Part shown: piece by piece, positions 32,282 to 43,330 of the stretch | Position numbering within the stretch: position 1 is the stretch's first letter | How the letters are laid out: the number at the start of each line of letters is the position of its first letter | Origin: Epithemia pelagica | Lineage: Eukaryota > Bacillariophyta > Bacillariophyceae > Surirellales > Surirellaceae | Assembly: GCA_946965045.2 (NCBI GenBank) | Contig: OX337233.1 | Location: forward strand, 1,550,001 to 1,614,000 | DNA length: 64,000 bases | Reading direction: 5' to 3' | Made by a program: the position numbers and the translations under genes | The notes under the pieces: model-generated | Told to the model about the DNA's origin: nothing | Databases searched by the model: none | What the model saw: only the letters and a program-made list of their open reading frames with translations

Positions 32282-33165
32282 ATGTCTGTTGCTATTCGCC
32301 GATCATCACGACGACGGGAGAAGCGAGCTTCAACCTTTCAGGTGGGAGACATTGTCCAGGTGAGTGAATCGCATCCTTACAGCATTATCAAGGTATTTTT
32401 TCTCACGCTTTCGATTTGTGGAAGATTAACGGTGATAGAGGAACGTACGATGGACGACTGATAACCAAGCTGACTGACGAATCGTCAGGGAGTGATACTC
32501 AATGGTTGGTGTCAACGATAAGCGATGTCACAGATGAGAAAATAGTCTTCGAAAGTGCTTTTGGATCGAAAGTGGGAAAGATTGAGCCTGGAAAACCAAA
32601 ACATCAATCGAAGAGTGGTGCACAGACGAAAAGAAACAAGAAACACAGGAAAGGCTCTGTGACATCTGTTGAGGGATCTCCATCAGTAGCCGTGGGCTCT
32701 AAAAACGTCGCTTCCTTATCTCGCTCTTCATCTCCCAGCAATGGCGTTGTCCCATCAGCGTCTTCGAAAGCGTCGCCGTCCATGACGAGTAGTCCAGAGG
32801 ATAACAACCTTGTCGGTGGGACGAATAAAAGGAGCAAGACAAAGAAAAAGCGAAAGGCTGCTGCAGTTAGCACATCTTCTGCTGGTTCTACTACAGTGAA
32901 AGCAGGAGTTCCTTCGGAACCCCCCTCTGACTCATCTGGGCTGCAGAAGAATTCTGCGGCGGCCGCCCGTGCCGCAAGAAGCCTTCGGCGACAAGCAAAG
33001 CTGGAAGAGGAAAATAGCAAACGGATGCTTTTTCAAGACTCTGGGCCACCGAACAAGAAATCAAAAACGAAGGACTCTAACGTCGTCCGGGTTCCATTCG
33101 CAATGGGAACGCTTTTGCTTTACCAAGGACCCCGTCGTCGTGCTGAGTTTATATTCAAAAAGTGA
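32282..33165 (+). CDS. Lysine-rich nuclear protein with SH3-barrel-like N-terminus, two exons
   Basis: Exon 1 is 32282-32359 and exon 2 is 32425-33165, with a 65-nt GTGAGT...GGAAG intron, giving 272 residues. The splice joins FQVGDIVQ to INGDRGTYDGRLITKL, a continuous small beta-barrel pattern (a 'GDxVx...G...GxI' layout typical of Tudor, PWWP or KOW-like folds). Only residues 20-75 look folded. The rest is Ser/Lys-rich with several basic clusters (KRNKKHRKG, KRSKTKKKRK, KKSKTK) that would serve as nuclear signals, an Ala/Arg-rich helix (AAAARAARSLRRQAKLEEE), and a short hydrophobic C-terminus. I do not recognise a named family. A chromatin or RNA-binding role is a guess. An in-frame alternative acceptor (32382) would leave a 23-nt intron, too short to be credible. 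Confidence 0.6.
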
Positions 33166-33947
33166 TAATCTTTTAGTGGTCATGCTACTTTTGAGCAATA
33201 GTCAAGATAATGTAGGCAATTTGCTCGAATGGAGGCGTGCCTTTGGCTCCACCGGCCTTCGAAGCCCTTCGTTGTCATACAATAGATTGGTATGAACCAT
33301 GGTGACAAGGAAGCGACTGCGCAACAAATCTTGGATTGGCACCCAGTCGCATGTCGAAACAATTTGTAGCCCTTCGATTGCCACCTCGCGCGTTTTTGCG
33401 CGTGATCATCTACCATACTTACAACCTACAGCGCGAAGTACGGATACGGTACTTACCTCTCTACAGAAGAAGACAGAGACTATTGTTGTATCCCCGCTGG
33501 GGGTTCTCGGAAAAACATCATCGAGTATCGAGACTCCTTTGGGTTGCCTATTGCCTTAGTCCGTAGGTTGGTAATCGTATTGAGGCTCATCACAACATCA
33601 TCGCGATTATCATGGTCTCACCATAACTTCAGAGTACCTACTTAGCACAGAGACGTCGTCATTCATCGGCTATCTCATTCTCATTACTATGCGCAGAAAA
33701 ATTTGTTACAACATGCCACATGATATTTTCCGTCAGCATACCCACTTGTCTATTACAGACGGCAGTTCGTTGTGGATGGCCACGGTTACGTCTAGGTTAT
33801 TCGCTTATCGTTCGCGTAATTAATCCATAACGATCTGATTGATAAACTTTATCAGACACTTTGAATTATAGCTCTGTGACTGATGAGAAAAAACTGCTTT
33901 CCGACTTCCAAGCGTTCTTTGAGTAGTAGCAATGCATGTTAGTAATT
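33166..33947. other. Convergent intergenic region, no gene seen
   Basis: Short frames only. It separates the 3' ends of the genes at 32282 (+) and 34580 (-). Confidence 0.45.
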
Positions 33948-34580
33948 TTAGAAGAGTCCGAAAAACTTTTTCTTAGGCTTGTCTTCTTCGACCTGAACAC
34001 CCTTCATTTTGTACACGTTAGGGGCTTTGTAGTTCTTCGAAAACTTGGGGGCACGTCCGACAACAGTTTCTGAAGGACCTTTCGGAGTTTTTGTACCAGT
34101 CCAGTCCAATCCTGCACCATATCCGAAAATGCTAACCGACTGCTCCTTTCTGAAACCACCGCTGGCATATTCCTTGTCACTGCTCAGCCACTTCTTTTTG
34201 TTTTTGGCGCCTTTAATGTCAGAGTTATCCCACGACCCTCCACGTTGCATGTAGGGAATATCTTCCCTTCGAAGTTCTCCCCGCCGGACCTTGTTTTCGG
34301 CGTCAAAGACTGGAAGCAAATGCTCCGCTTCACCCCGTTCCAACGCTTCTTGGAAGGACTGGAACGATCGACTTTTGAAACCCTTCGGACCCATACTGCC
34401 GAGGTTCTTCTTCACATTTTTCTTGGCTTCGGCAGCTTTGAACTTTTTGTAGGATTCCGCTGTGAATCCATCGGGAATATAACCGTAGGCAACAGTCAAA
34501 TGCTGGGGACGAGATTGGGAAACTGTGAAGGCATTGACCGTAGCCGCAAAAAACAGGAAAAGGATTCCAGCACGCATCAT
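33948..34580 (-). CDS. Plastid-targeted protein of unknown function, 210 aa
   Basis: The N-terminus is a diatom-type bipartite plastid presequence: a hydrophobic signal peptide (MMRAGILFLFFAATVNA) with predicted cleavage at NA|FTVS, followed by a Ser/Gln/Arg transit-like stretch. The A|F junction is the classic import signal for plastids inside a secondary endosymbiont. The mature part is very basic, with Lys-rich helices (YKKFKAAEAKKNVKKN), a GGSWDNSDIKGAKNKKKW block, a Gly/aromatic block (IFGYGAGLDWTGTKTPKGPS) and a KKKFFGLF end. No membrane segment in the mature protein. I cannot name it. The small size and charge fit a peripheral thylakoid or photosystem-associated protein, but that is speculation. 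Single exon. Confidence 0.7.
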   Translation of the reverse strand: MMRAGILFLFFAATVNAFTVSQSRPQHLTVAYGYIPDGFTAESYKKFKAAEAKKNVKKNLGSMGPKGFKSRSFQSFQEALERGEAEHLLPVFDAENKVRRGELRREDIPYMQRGGSWDNSDIKGAKNKKKWLSSDKEYASGGFRKEQSVSIFGYGAGLDWTGTKTPKGPSETVVGRAPKFSKNYKAPNVYKMKGVQVEEDKPKKKFFGLF

Positions 34581-36455
34581 TGTTCAGGTTACAACTACCA
34601 GAGAATTGACGAAATATGTGACCGCTGCCGTCCAGATTCCAGATAACCGATACCATGAACCACGTCGGCAGTCTGTTGAGTCAGCGATGGGTTGATTATG
34701 CCCTCCGAGACGATGTGGCAGGATGAGAAAAAGCGAGATAGTAGATATTACAAAGTGGACAACTATAAGCTTAAAGTACCTCTCTGATACGCCTGAGCGC
34801 TCATTATTTCGGAGAAGGAAGGGGCATATCTATTGGACCTGCTTCCGAGCATGGATCCCAGAAGGATACTGATGACGTAACGAGTTCGCGTATGCTTGTC
34901 CTCCCTCATCTGTTTGCTCTCATCACAGTACGAGTAACGAGTACGGATAGACAGCAACGTGACAACAAGACACAATGAGGTTACCGTGGACCATGGACAT
35001 TGGACATGTGGCATGTGGACGATGGTGCTACCGGGCTTCCAACTCGGGGTAAGTTGTCGAGTCGCGCATGAGTCGGTGTATAAAACAAAAATCCTGATCG
35101 ATAAAGCTTGGAACTGGACTCGGATAGGGTGAATAAGTTCTGACACTGTCGATGAGCTCAAAGATGAGGTACTAAGTAAAAGAACTTCGCAAAGCTCTTG
35201 TTGCGCAGCAAGCTCTGTCTCGCCAGCGGCTGTGAAAGTGAGCGAAAAAAGTGAAAGGCTCCAGTCGGACTAGTTGACCAACCAGGTATTTCGTGCATGT
35301 ATCTGATTCGACAGCTGCTGTAGGTCGGATATTGTTTCGTTTTGTACCCTGCCATCCCCGCAGCCGCGGCCAGATATCGAACGATTGCTTTCGCTGATAT
35401 CTGATTTGCCTGCTGTAATTTAAGAGGATGGAATCACGGAAAACGCGACGTGATCCCTGGGAGTGGGAGATAGAGTTTTGCACAAGCGACAGCAAGCGGC
35501 AAGCGCTATGCAAAAGAGGGCTTGCAAGAGAATTTGTCGCTTGAAGATACTTGTAGTGCACTGACATAGATGGCTTCGACTGTGGGATGGGTGTGGTGCC
35601 TGTTTTTATCTTAGGGTGCGTTTGCACCATACTCCTTCGTGTTTATGTAACAAGAAAAGACACGACGGTCTTGTGGGTAAGACCAGTGAGCTTTCACTGA
35701 GACAGGGAACCCCAAAAGGAGTCTCCACCGTCACACTTCGTGTTAATGCTACATCAGGTTTTCTGACAGTCGTTTCAATTCTCATCGTGGCCCGTGACTT
35801 GCAAGCGACACGTCATGGACCATATTGTTTCATCTGATCTCGAACACAGCACAAAGACCACGACCATTTCTCGTCTCAATCATTCGGAGACTGTGTGAGA
35901 AGTTCGTTCGTTGTCAATTGACCGTATCTTTCGGAACGGCACCCCCACAACAGCCAACATTTGCTGTTCCCACTACTAAAGAGGGAAGAAGAGTACCTTG
36001 TTACCCAAATAGTGGGAAATGCCTCTCCTTCCGTCAGCTGAAAGCAACAGCAATTCTCCCAATTTTATTTCCGGTCGTTCACAGGCTCAACCATTTCATG
36101 GACAGCTCGATTGAAGTGGTCGATGGCTTCCTTTTCTCTTCCCGGCGAGTTGTCGTACTCAAATGCCAACCAATGTGTGTCTAGTCTTTGAGGCCGTATT
36201 TCCAGACTAGCCGTGCGTGGCACGAAAACAAACGACTGTATGGGCAGTATTTAGGAGGATAGCGCAAGGGTTTTGATGAACGGCCGCAAACGGAATGTCA
36301 TATTGTCGTCATGCCGGATCCAGCGACTGTCTGTTCATAAGCGGAGTACCTCCAACAAACAGAACGATTTTGCCGTCGAGCAGGTTGTAAAGAAAGCAGA
36401 TTTGAATATGATCAAATGACTCTTCTAGTCCTTTTGCAAGAAACAGCCCATTTCT
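34581..36455. other. 1.9-kb intergenic stretch, nothing convincing
   Basis: Frames up to 152 codons exist (for example 35172-35630, minus) but look random in composition. The first ~150 bases should carry the promoter of the plastid protein gene. Confidence 0.4.
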
Positions 36456-36841
36456 TTAACTGTGGACGTTTTGAGGTTGAAGCCTAAGGTCTTGTAGCCC
36501 ATGACCTCGTGTGGATGCCTTCCAAATATGCGGAGCAATGATACCTGTGGCTTCGTTATCTGCACGGCACAGAGCATTGAAAATGAAGTCATCCAAAATC
36601 TGGCAGTTGACTTTCTTCCCTGAGTTGCTTTCACCTTTGAAATATTCAACCACCTCTTCCGATGGTATCTTCTGTAATTCTTTCCTGCACCTATATCATG
36701 GGCACCCGCCGAGATGACCATGAATATGGGGAGCACTATTTGACGCTTGTACAGGATCATTTCACAACTCGGAGTACCTACAAGCCGAGCCAGAACTTTT
36801 TGTATAACTGCTTGGCAATGAAGGTGAACATTAGACAAGCA
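36456..36841 (-). pseudogene. Possible gene remnant or 3' end of a spliced gene
   Basis: On the minus strand a frame starting with ATG (about 36826) reads MFTFIAKQLYKKFWLGL. It then meets a good donor (GTAGGT) and, 97 nt later, an acceptor (GGTGCAG). After splicing it continues KELQKIPSEEVVEYFKGES and FNALCRADNEATGII, ending at 36456. The intron length matches others in the window and the joined peptide reads protein-like. The total is only ~95 residues, with no recognised domain. It may be a decayed gene, a short orphan or the last exons of a longer gene. Nothing continuous was found upstream. Confidence 0.35.
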
Positions 36842-37037
36842 ATGTTTCAAGACGTGTGGACATGATGAATGTGGCCTACATGGATGAAAGTTTTTCTGAA
36901 AACATTCTAAGCAGTTCATCAACAAGGTACAATTCAGAAGACTTGAATCAATTCACTTCAATCCATGTCATAGAGGGAAACATTAGAACCATTGCCACAG
37001 CTCGGAATTGGCTATAGCGAGAATATCTATGTTGTCA

Positions 37038-38465
37038 TCAGAATTGCCCAAGCAAAAAGCAGTATATTTCCATCTCCACAATATTGAAACTGGTCGATGA
37101 CTGTGAAAGAGGCTGGTTATCAAATGTGTCACAAGGGCCACTTGAACCGTGTTGGAAGTCGTGGGCCACGCTCAAACCAAAAGCCCCGTCATGTCCACCA
37201 CCTCCAAAAGCTAACATTTTATGTGGTATGTCACACAGCTGTATGTAGCGATTTTTTCCTGTCCATTTATAAACATTCAAGTAGTTTTCACTTTCACCTC
37301 TAGTCACCGTGTTGACAGACTTTAGTCTTGCTGCGAACGAGAAAATCGAAGAGGTAGGCCCCCCAAAATACTGGTGCCCTCCCATCGCGGGTTGATCCCA
37401 TGCCATGTCGGCAAAACCGCCCATGATTTCGTTTGCCGATGTCCGCAAAACCAAAAGAGTTTTTGTGTGCCCAGCTATCACACGTAAACAGTTCTCGAAG
37501 GAGTCACCATCTCTCGTGAGGCTGTAAAGTCTTTTCCATTTTGCATAGACAATTCCTGACGGTAATACTCTTTGAGCAATGAGTTGTCTCTGAGCTGCGT
37601 CGAGAATAAACGGTGCGGAAGAAATATTCTCTTCTGCCTCTATTCGAACGGGTGGAACCCAGTCAGAGTCTTCACTTTTTGTGTCTGGTACAGCGAATTC
37701 AACAACATAGCCGTTTCCGGAGCAGCTCACACCAGTCTTTTGTATTATTTCGTCGCCGCTTTCTACGGAGCCGTTTTCCTTTTCGTTTTCGTCGCTACTT
37801 TCCGTTCGCCGTATCCCGTCGTCTGCTACAGTTGAGCTCAGATTTCCTGTGAAAGCGTTTGCAATTTTCTTAAAAGTAGAATTGCCGCCCAGACCATGAG
37901 AAGCGCTGGTTGAAGCGGAACTGTTTGCCATTCCAGTCTTTATCCCGGCAAGCTGCGCTTCTCGGATCTTTGAAGCTTGTTCTTCCGCTTGATGCTGTAA
38001 ATATCTTCTTCGTCTTTCTTCACGTTGAGTTCTTATCCAAGATAGCCCTTGTGCCATCAGACCGGTCGAAAGAGACATCGCTTCAGCACTTGATGACGAT
38101 TGCGTTCCGGCTCTTGGTGGTGTGATGGATGCCTCAGCAACTTTTCTTGTCCTCCGACGAGAGGAAGGCGAATCGAGAACGTTTTCGCCTACCAGGGCAC
38201 CAGAGACTGCATTGTTAATGGCAATTTCACTACTGTTTGTGCCTGTGCTCCCGTCAAACGAGGCACTTCGATTTGTCAATGACTTCGCGGTGGGGGTTTC
38301 CTCTCGGAAGGAATCAAAGAAGCTTAAACCCACCTCAACACTGTCGTTATGTTCCTTCCCAGATTCTGAGTCTTTTTTTGAGTCTTCATCATAACTTGAG
38401 TTTCTGCGTATTGTTCGTGATTTTGGAGCTTCTATCCATGGCGATTCCCCTTTGTTGACAACCAT
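37038..38465 (-). CDS. TLDc-domain protein
   Basis: 475 residues from the first ATG at 38465. The open frame runs further to a GTG at 38555 and may be joined to an upstream exon through a CACCAG acceptor. The C-terminal ~180 residues form a TLDc domain: LPSGIVYAKWKRLYSLTRDG, then LRVIAGHTKTLLVLRTSANE, GGFADMAWD, LNVYKWTGKNRYIQLC, FGGGGHDGAFGLSVAHDF and VEMEIYCFL. TLDc proteins (OXR1, NCOA7, TLDC2 and relatives) are linked to oxidative stress tolerance and to V-ATPase interaction. The N-terminal ~290 residues are Ser/Thr/Glu-rich and disordered, with a basic stretch IRTQREERRRRYLQHQAEEQ that may be a short coiled coil. No LysM or GRAM domain is seen. Divergent from the plastid EF-G gene. Confidence 0.88.
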   Translation of the reverse strand: MVVNKGESPWIEAPKSRTIRRNSSYDEDSKKDSESGKEHNDSVEVGLSFFDSFREETPTAKSLTNRSASFDGSTGTNSSEIAINNAVSGALVGENVLDSPSSRRRTRKVAEASITPPRAGTQSSSSAEAMSLSTGLMAQGLSWIRTQREERRRRYLQHQAEEQASKIREAQLAGIKTGMANSSASTSASHGLGGNSTFKKIANAFTGNLSSTVADDGIRRTESSDENEKENGSVESGDEIIQKTGVSCSGNGYVVEFAVPDTKSEDSDWVPPVRIEAEENISSAPFILDAAQRQLIAQRVLPSGIVYAKWKRLYSLTRDGDSFENCLRVIAGHTKTLLVLRTSANEIMGGFADMAWDQPAMGGHQYFGGPTSSIFSFAARLKSVNTVTRGESENYLNVYKWTGKNRYIQLCDIPHKMLAFGGGGHDGAFGLSVAHDFQHGSSGPCDTFDNQPLSQSSTSFNIVEMEIYCFLLGQF

Positions 38466-39002
38466 TTCAGTATCTGTTATCCGTCGTAAAAGAGTAGGTA
38501 GTGTGAGAGCCAAGTCTCTTCGATTTGTTGTTGTTCTCTGGTGTCTTTTAGGCACTATCCACAGTTGGGTTAGGGATTAGGGATAGGAGCTTTGAAATTT
38601 CGAAACCACGGACGATAACCGATAACCGATAAAGATTACGGGTATTATACAATATCCGAACAAACTAAGTACACAGCATGTTTTTAAATCCCATCGGTAT
38701 CCCTTTTCATAATGATAATTGTACTTCTCAGCAGGATAACCATACGATCAATCATACTAAAATAAAGGCTCCACTAGACAGAAAAGATACCCCCGCCTGG
38801 TATTTTTCAGTCCCACGTGGATCGAGCAGTCCATTCGGAATCTGGATGACGAGATGATGATTCGAGTGAATCTGGACTGACGAACGACCAGATCATCCCC
38901 GCTAGGGCTGGGTATCCTCTGAACCATCAACTCTTCACCATTCCATGTCATAAAGTCGACGGACTGCTGTATCGTCGACAAAGTTTCGTTTTGTAAGCGA
39001 AC
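38466..39002. promoter_or_regulatory. Head-to-head promoter region, TLDc (-) and plastid EF-G (+)
   Basis: 537 bases between divergent starts. Contains a direct repeat of GATAACCGATAA type near 38608-38630. No gene supported. Confidence 0.4.
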
Positions 39003-41381
39003 ATGGTGGCTTTCCTCTTTGCTGCAGTGGTGTCACTTCCGACCTTGGTCGCTGCCTTTGCGCCACGAGCGCCATCGGCTCTTCATCGTCATGCCCATGC
39101 TGTGAGTACTGACGCCGACGTTGTAACCCTGGAAAGTCAACCGTAGAGCTAACCTCTGAACTCGGTTTCCTTTTGTTGTTGTTGCGAAATCCAGTCCACG
39201 ATTCTGAATGGAGTCGAGCAGGGTCAGGACATTGATCTTGCCAAAGCATCATCTGCCAAACAGCGAGAAGTCAACCTCGACTTGTACCGCAACATCGGTA
39301 TCATGGCCCATATTGACGCAGGCAAGACAACCACGACGGAACGTATTTTGTACTACACAGGAAAATCCTATAAAATTGGCGAAGTTCACGAGGGAGGAGC
39401 AACAATGGATTGGATGGAACAAGAGCAGGAGCGCGGAATCACCATCACGTCAGCCGCTACAACCTGTGCATGGAATGACCACCGCATCAACATTATTGAT
39501 ACACCAGGCCATGTCGACTTCACTCTCGAAGTCGAGCGTTCATTGCGTGTGCTTGACGGTGCTGTTGCTGTTTTCGATGGTGTTGCCGGAGTCGAACCGC
39601 AAACAGAAACAGTTTGGCGACAGGCTGACAAGTACAAGGTCCCTCGTATGTGCTTCTTGAACAAGATGGACCGAACCGGTGCCAACTTCTATTTCTGCGT
39701 CGATACGATCATTGATCTCCTCGGAGCCACTCCAGCCGTTCTCCAGTTGCCAATTGGCGCGGAGAGTGATTTCCTGGGAATTATCGACCTTGTCACGATG
39801 GAAGCTGTGGTATGGCGAGGCGAGGATCTTGGTGCCAGTTATGACCGTATTCCTCTTGACGACTGCAACGACATCCCTCTGGTTGATGACGAGCTCAAAG
39901 CGAAGGCACAAGAATACCACGAACAGCTTGTTGAGCTTGCTGTGGAACAGGACGAAGAAGTACTCATGATGTATCTAGAAGGAGAAATGCCTGACGTCGA
40001 CACCCTCAAAAAATTGATTCGTCAAGGAACCATCAACTTGTCCTTTGTGCCTGTCCTCACAGGTACTGCTTTCAAGAACAAGGGTGTCCAGCCGTTGTTG
40101 GATGCGGTTGTTGACTACATGCCTTCACCAGTGGATGTGTTGGCTATCAATGGAGTCGATGAAGATGGCGAAGCTACTATGCGTCAATCTTCCGATGCGG
40201 AGCCTTTCTCTGCACTTGCGTTCAAGGTGGCAACTGATCCTTTCGTCGGTTCTCTGACTTTCACAAGAGTTTACTCGGGAGTTATGGAAGCTGGGTCCAC
40301 TGTTTTCAATTCAGTTAAAGGAAAGAACGAACGTATTGGTCGAATGCTTCAGATGCACGCCAACGACAGAACCGAAATCAAATCTGCTGTTGCAGGAGAC
40401 ATCGTTGCACTTGTTGGACTCAAGGATACGACTACCGGAGAAACGCTCTGTGACAAAGAGAATGCTGTCATTCTCGAGAAAATGGAGTTCCCGGAACCAG
40501 TTATCAAGGTTGCAGTCGAACCGAAGACTAAGGGAGACCAACAAAAGATGTCTGAAGCTCTTATCCGCCTTGCTGCGGAAGACCCATCTTTCCGATTTTC
40601 CCGTGACGAAGAAACTGGCCAAACTGTCATTGAAGGTATGGGTGAACTCCACTTGGAGATCATTGTTGACCGTATGAAGCGCGAGTTCAATGTGGAGGCC
40701 AATGTTGGTGCACCTCAAGTTTCATACCGTGAAGCGATTACTGCACCAGCTGAGATTGATTACACACACAAGAAGCAATCTGGAGGGTCCGGCCAGTATG
40801 CGCGCGTCAAGATTAAGTTCGAGCCAAAGGAATTCAATGAAGATGACAGTGACTTCGAGTTTGTGTCTGAAATTAAGGGTGGAAATGTTCCGAAAGAGTA
40901 TGTTCCTGGTGTTCAAAAGGGAATTGAATCTGTTTTGGGCACGGGTGTCGTCGCCGGTTTCCCCGTTCTAGGAATGAAAGCCACGTTGCTTGACGGTGCT
41001 TACCACGAAGTCGATTCGTCTGTCATGGCATTTGAAATCGCCGGACGCGCTGCCACTCGAGATGGACTTCGAAAGGCGAAAGCCCGTCTCATGGAACCTT
41101 TGATGCAAGTTGATATCACTACACCTGAAGAGTACATGGGAGACATTCTTGGTGATGTCAACTCTCGACGTGGTCTAGTTGGCGAATTGGGTGAACGTGG
41201 AAATGTAAAAACCATTTCTGCACAAGTGCCGCTCGCCAACATGTTTAACTATGTGTCCACTTTGCGATCCATGAGTAAGGGTCGCGCTAATTACTCAATG
41301 AAGCTTGCGAACTATGACTTCGTACCTCCAAATATCGAGGATGAACTCAAGAAGGGATTTGTTTTGAGCGAAGACGACTAA
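39003..41381 (+). CDS. fusA (nuclear, plastid-targeted): Plastid translation elongation factor G, two exons
   Basis: Exons are 39003-39101 and 39195-41381, with a 93-nt GTGAGT...CCAG intron, giving 761 residues. EF-G moves the ribosome one codon per GTP. Exon 1 encodes exactly 33 residues: a signal peptide ending [10 protein letters not shown], the diatom A|F plastid-import motif. Exon 2 starts the mature region. The GTPase motifs are intact: [30 protein letters not shown] and NKMDRTGA. Domains II to V follow with the bacterial-type [12 protein letters not shown]-like segment ([20 protein letters not shown]) and a C-terminus ending in [13 protein letters not shown]. Bacterial-type sequence plus the presequence points to a plastid location; mitochondrial EF-G would lack the signal peptide. 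The first exon is absent from the longest open frame, so a single-frame gene call would miss the targeting peptide. Confidence 0.93.
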
Positions 41382-41816
41382 ACAGGAAAGCATGTTATAA
41401 AATAAGAATTATCTTAGCAATGTGAAGCCACCATACGATCGATAAGAGTAGGTAGAAAGTGATTTTCTATAGGAGGATATTTCTTCATTTTTGGTCCATG
41501 TACTTTGACAGCTTTTTAAATCCTCAATGATTCTCCTGGCGTTTCCCTCTCAATTCTCAATTGATCGTTACGAAACTCTCGACAGAAGAGAGGGAATGAC
41601 ATAACACCATGGCGAATCTGGTTGCGTCTCTTCAAAACTACTCTACTCCTACTCCTAACCATATTATTTGTGCTCCTCACTCCTTTTCCTCTACCTACCT
41701 AGTCTACTCCTACATTACTACTCCTACTCATAAGGAGTCTACCTAGCTAGCTAATAGAAGTTACTAAGGCTCGGCCGAATTTGGCGCGCAATGCCCCAAA
41801 CTCCCCCAGCGCGGCT
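41382..41816. other. Intergenic; pyrimidine-rich CTACTCCT words
   Basis: No gene. Around 41636-41750 a low-complexity stretch built from CTACTCCT/CTACCTA words. The last bases (GCGCG-rich) lead into the transposon target site. Confidence 0.45.
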
Positions 41817-41826
41817 ACGCGCGCCC
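41817..41826. repeat. Left 10-bp target-site duplication (ACGCGCGCCC)
   Basis: Identical to 43529-43538 and directly outside the inverted repeats of the 41827-43528 element. Confidence 0.85.
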
Positions 41827-42210
41827 TACCCCCTAGCGGAAGGGTGAGTCCTGGTCGTGAATGAGAGTGTGTGCATTCTGATACTCACCCCCAAGGCGCC
41901 ATCGCGCTCACTCGACTTTGACACAAACCCAAAATTTCATCTCACACATTCACTGCATCCACCACGGTGGGTGGAGGTGCAACAATATACCATGTCGTCC
42001 ACCAAGTCTTCTTCGTCCCACAAGCGACACCGTCGGTCCCCTGTATGAGGTGAGAGGCGTATCACCGTGCGGAAGCGGCATACCAAGCAGTATTGAAGCC
42101 ACCAACAACAACCGTTGCAACACTGCTTGGTTTGTTGTACAAGATCAAGTAGGATCGACAACAAGCTGGATGCCTGACCGCTCGCGAAGATCATTGAATG
42201 GTCAAGTGAA

Positions 42211-42465
42211 TCATTTTCCCGCCTTGGACAATGATGATAACGATGACAACAACGACGATTCCAAGCATACTTCCACCACCTCAGACAACGAAAGAGAAAC
42301 GTTCTTGTGTCCCATTTCCATGGTGGTATGCTCCAAATCATTGTGGTATTGAGCTCGTACCATTTTAAGCAATTGTGTCGCTTCCTTGTTGGCCGCATCT
42401 GTCTGCAAGACTTGCAACAAATCCTTGGCAGCATTGTGCGAGATAATGTCGTCTATTGTCACCAT
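42211..42465 (-). CDS. Small open frame inside the decayed element, 84 aa
   Basis: Starts with ATG (42465). The first ~55 residues look protein-like and helical (MVTIDDIISHNAAKDLLQVL, then TDAANKEATQLLKMVRAQY). The end is a Ser/Leu run from an acidic Asp-codon tract read in another frame. Not recognisably part of the helicase or giant protein. It may be a fragment picked up by the element or a chance frame. Confidence 0.25.
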   Translation of the reverse strand: MVTIDDIISHNAAKDLLQVLQTDAANKEATQLLKMVRAQYHNDLEHTTMEMGHKNVSLSLSEVVEVCLESSLLSSLSSLSKAGK

Positions 42466-43213
42466 GGTCGTTGTTTTCGAACAAGAGGAAAGAAACGCGC
42501 TTGTGCCAGTCCAGCCAGAATCCTCCTTTCATTTACTCTGTTGTTTTGCCAACATTGTGCAAGCCATTGTCACATTTTCCAGCTGTCAGTGCTATCGTTA
42601 AAAACAAAGCTGTCCAAACAGTGACAACCCAAACAACAATGGCAACAAGACAACTAAATCAAGAATTCTATCACGGCAAAACCAGGTGGCAAACCTGTCA
42701 CCAGCACCAAACCCAACCAATCATCAAACATAGCACCTCACACAACCAATCACTGTCCATACATGACACTACCCACCGCCTGATTCAACACATTGCTATT
42801 TTCTGGTGTTCTCGTTCACTTGTGGATTATGCTTTCTCAAAACAATTGGATTCCATTGAATAGATGTAGATTAGTCGTTGATTGCTGCTGAATCCTGAAA
42901 AAGAGCATTTGTCATAACAAGAAATGCCAACAAATTTAGTTGGCTGCTTTCACCAATATGGCATGGCCATGAGAGCCCACCTCGTGATTTCGTCTCTCAC
43001 AGCACAAATCCATAAATAGTGGATTCGGAGAGTTGTGCAACAACACTGAGAGTCACCAGGTATATAGGGGAGGGGTAATTGATCGTGGGAGGTACTTGTA
43101 AAGAGGCAAAGGGATCCATAACACGTTCAGACAAAGGGTTACCTGTTTGATTGTTGTTGTTTGGGTTTGCATCGTAGTGGTACTGAGCACTTGGAGCGAT
43201 CAAAGGGTCTACA

Positions 43214-43330
43214 CATGCCATTTCACGGCCAGGAGTGTTCCTTGGGTGGTTAGAGACAGCAGGAACAAAGCGGACGTTTCACGGCATGAAGTGTCCCTTG
43301 GGTGTTTAGAGACAGCAGGAACAAAGCGGA
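43214..43330. repeat. Two-copy tandem repeat, ~58-bp unit, inside the decayed element
   Basis: The unit 'catttcacggccaggagtgt..cttgggtggttagagacagc' and its neighbour 'gtttcacggcatgaagtgtc..' share most bases, both ending in 'aggaacaaagcgga'. Confidence 0.7.

Noticed and set aside
33492-33503. CCCCGCTGGGGG, like the tip of the TACCCCCC transposon end (similar word also near 15628)
   Set aside because: The match stops at the palindromic core. No further end sequence or duplication follows.
35172-35630. 152-aa minus-strand frame in the 34.6-36.4 kb gap
   Set aside because: Random-looking composition, overlapping frames on both strands, no motif.
36425-36925. 166-aa minus-strand frame
   Set aside because: The protein-like segment lies in another frame after splicing. 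This frame reads through it out of phase.
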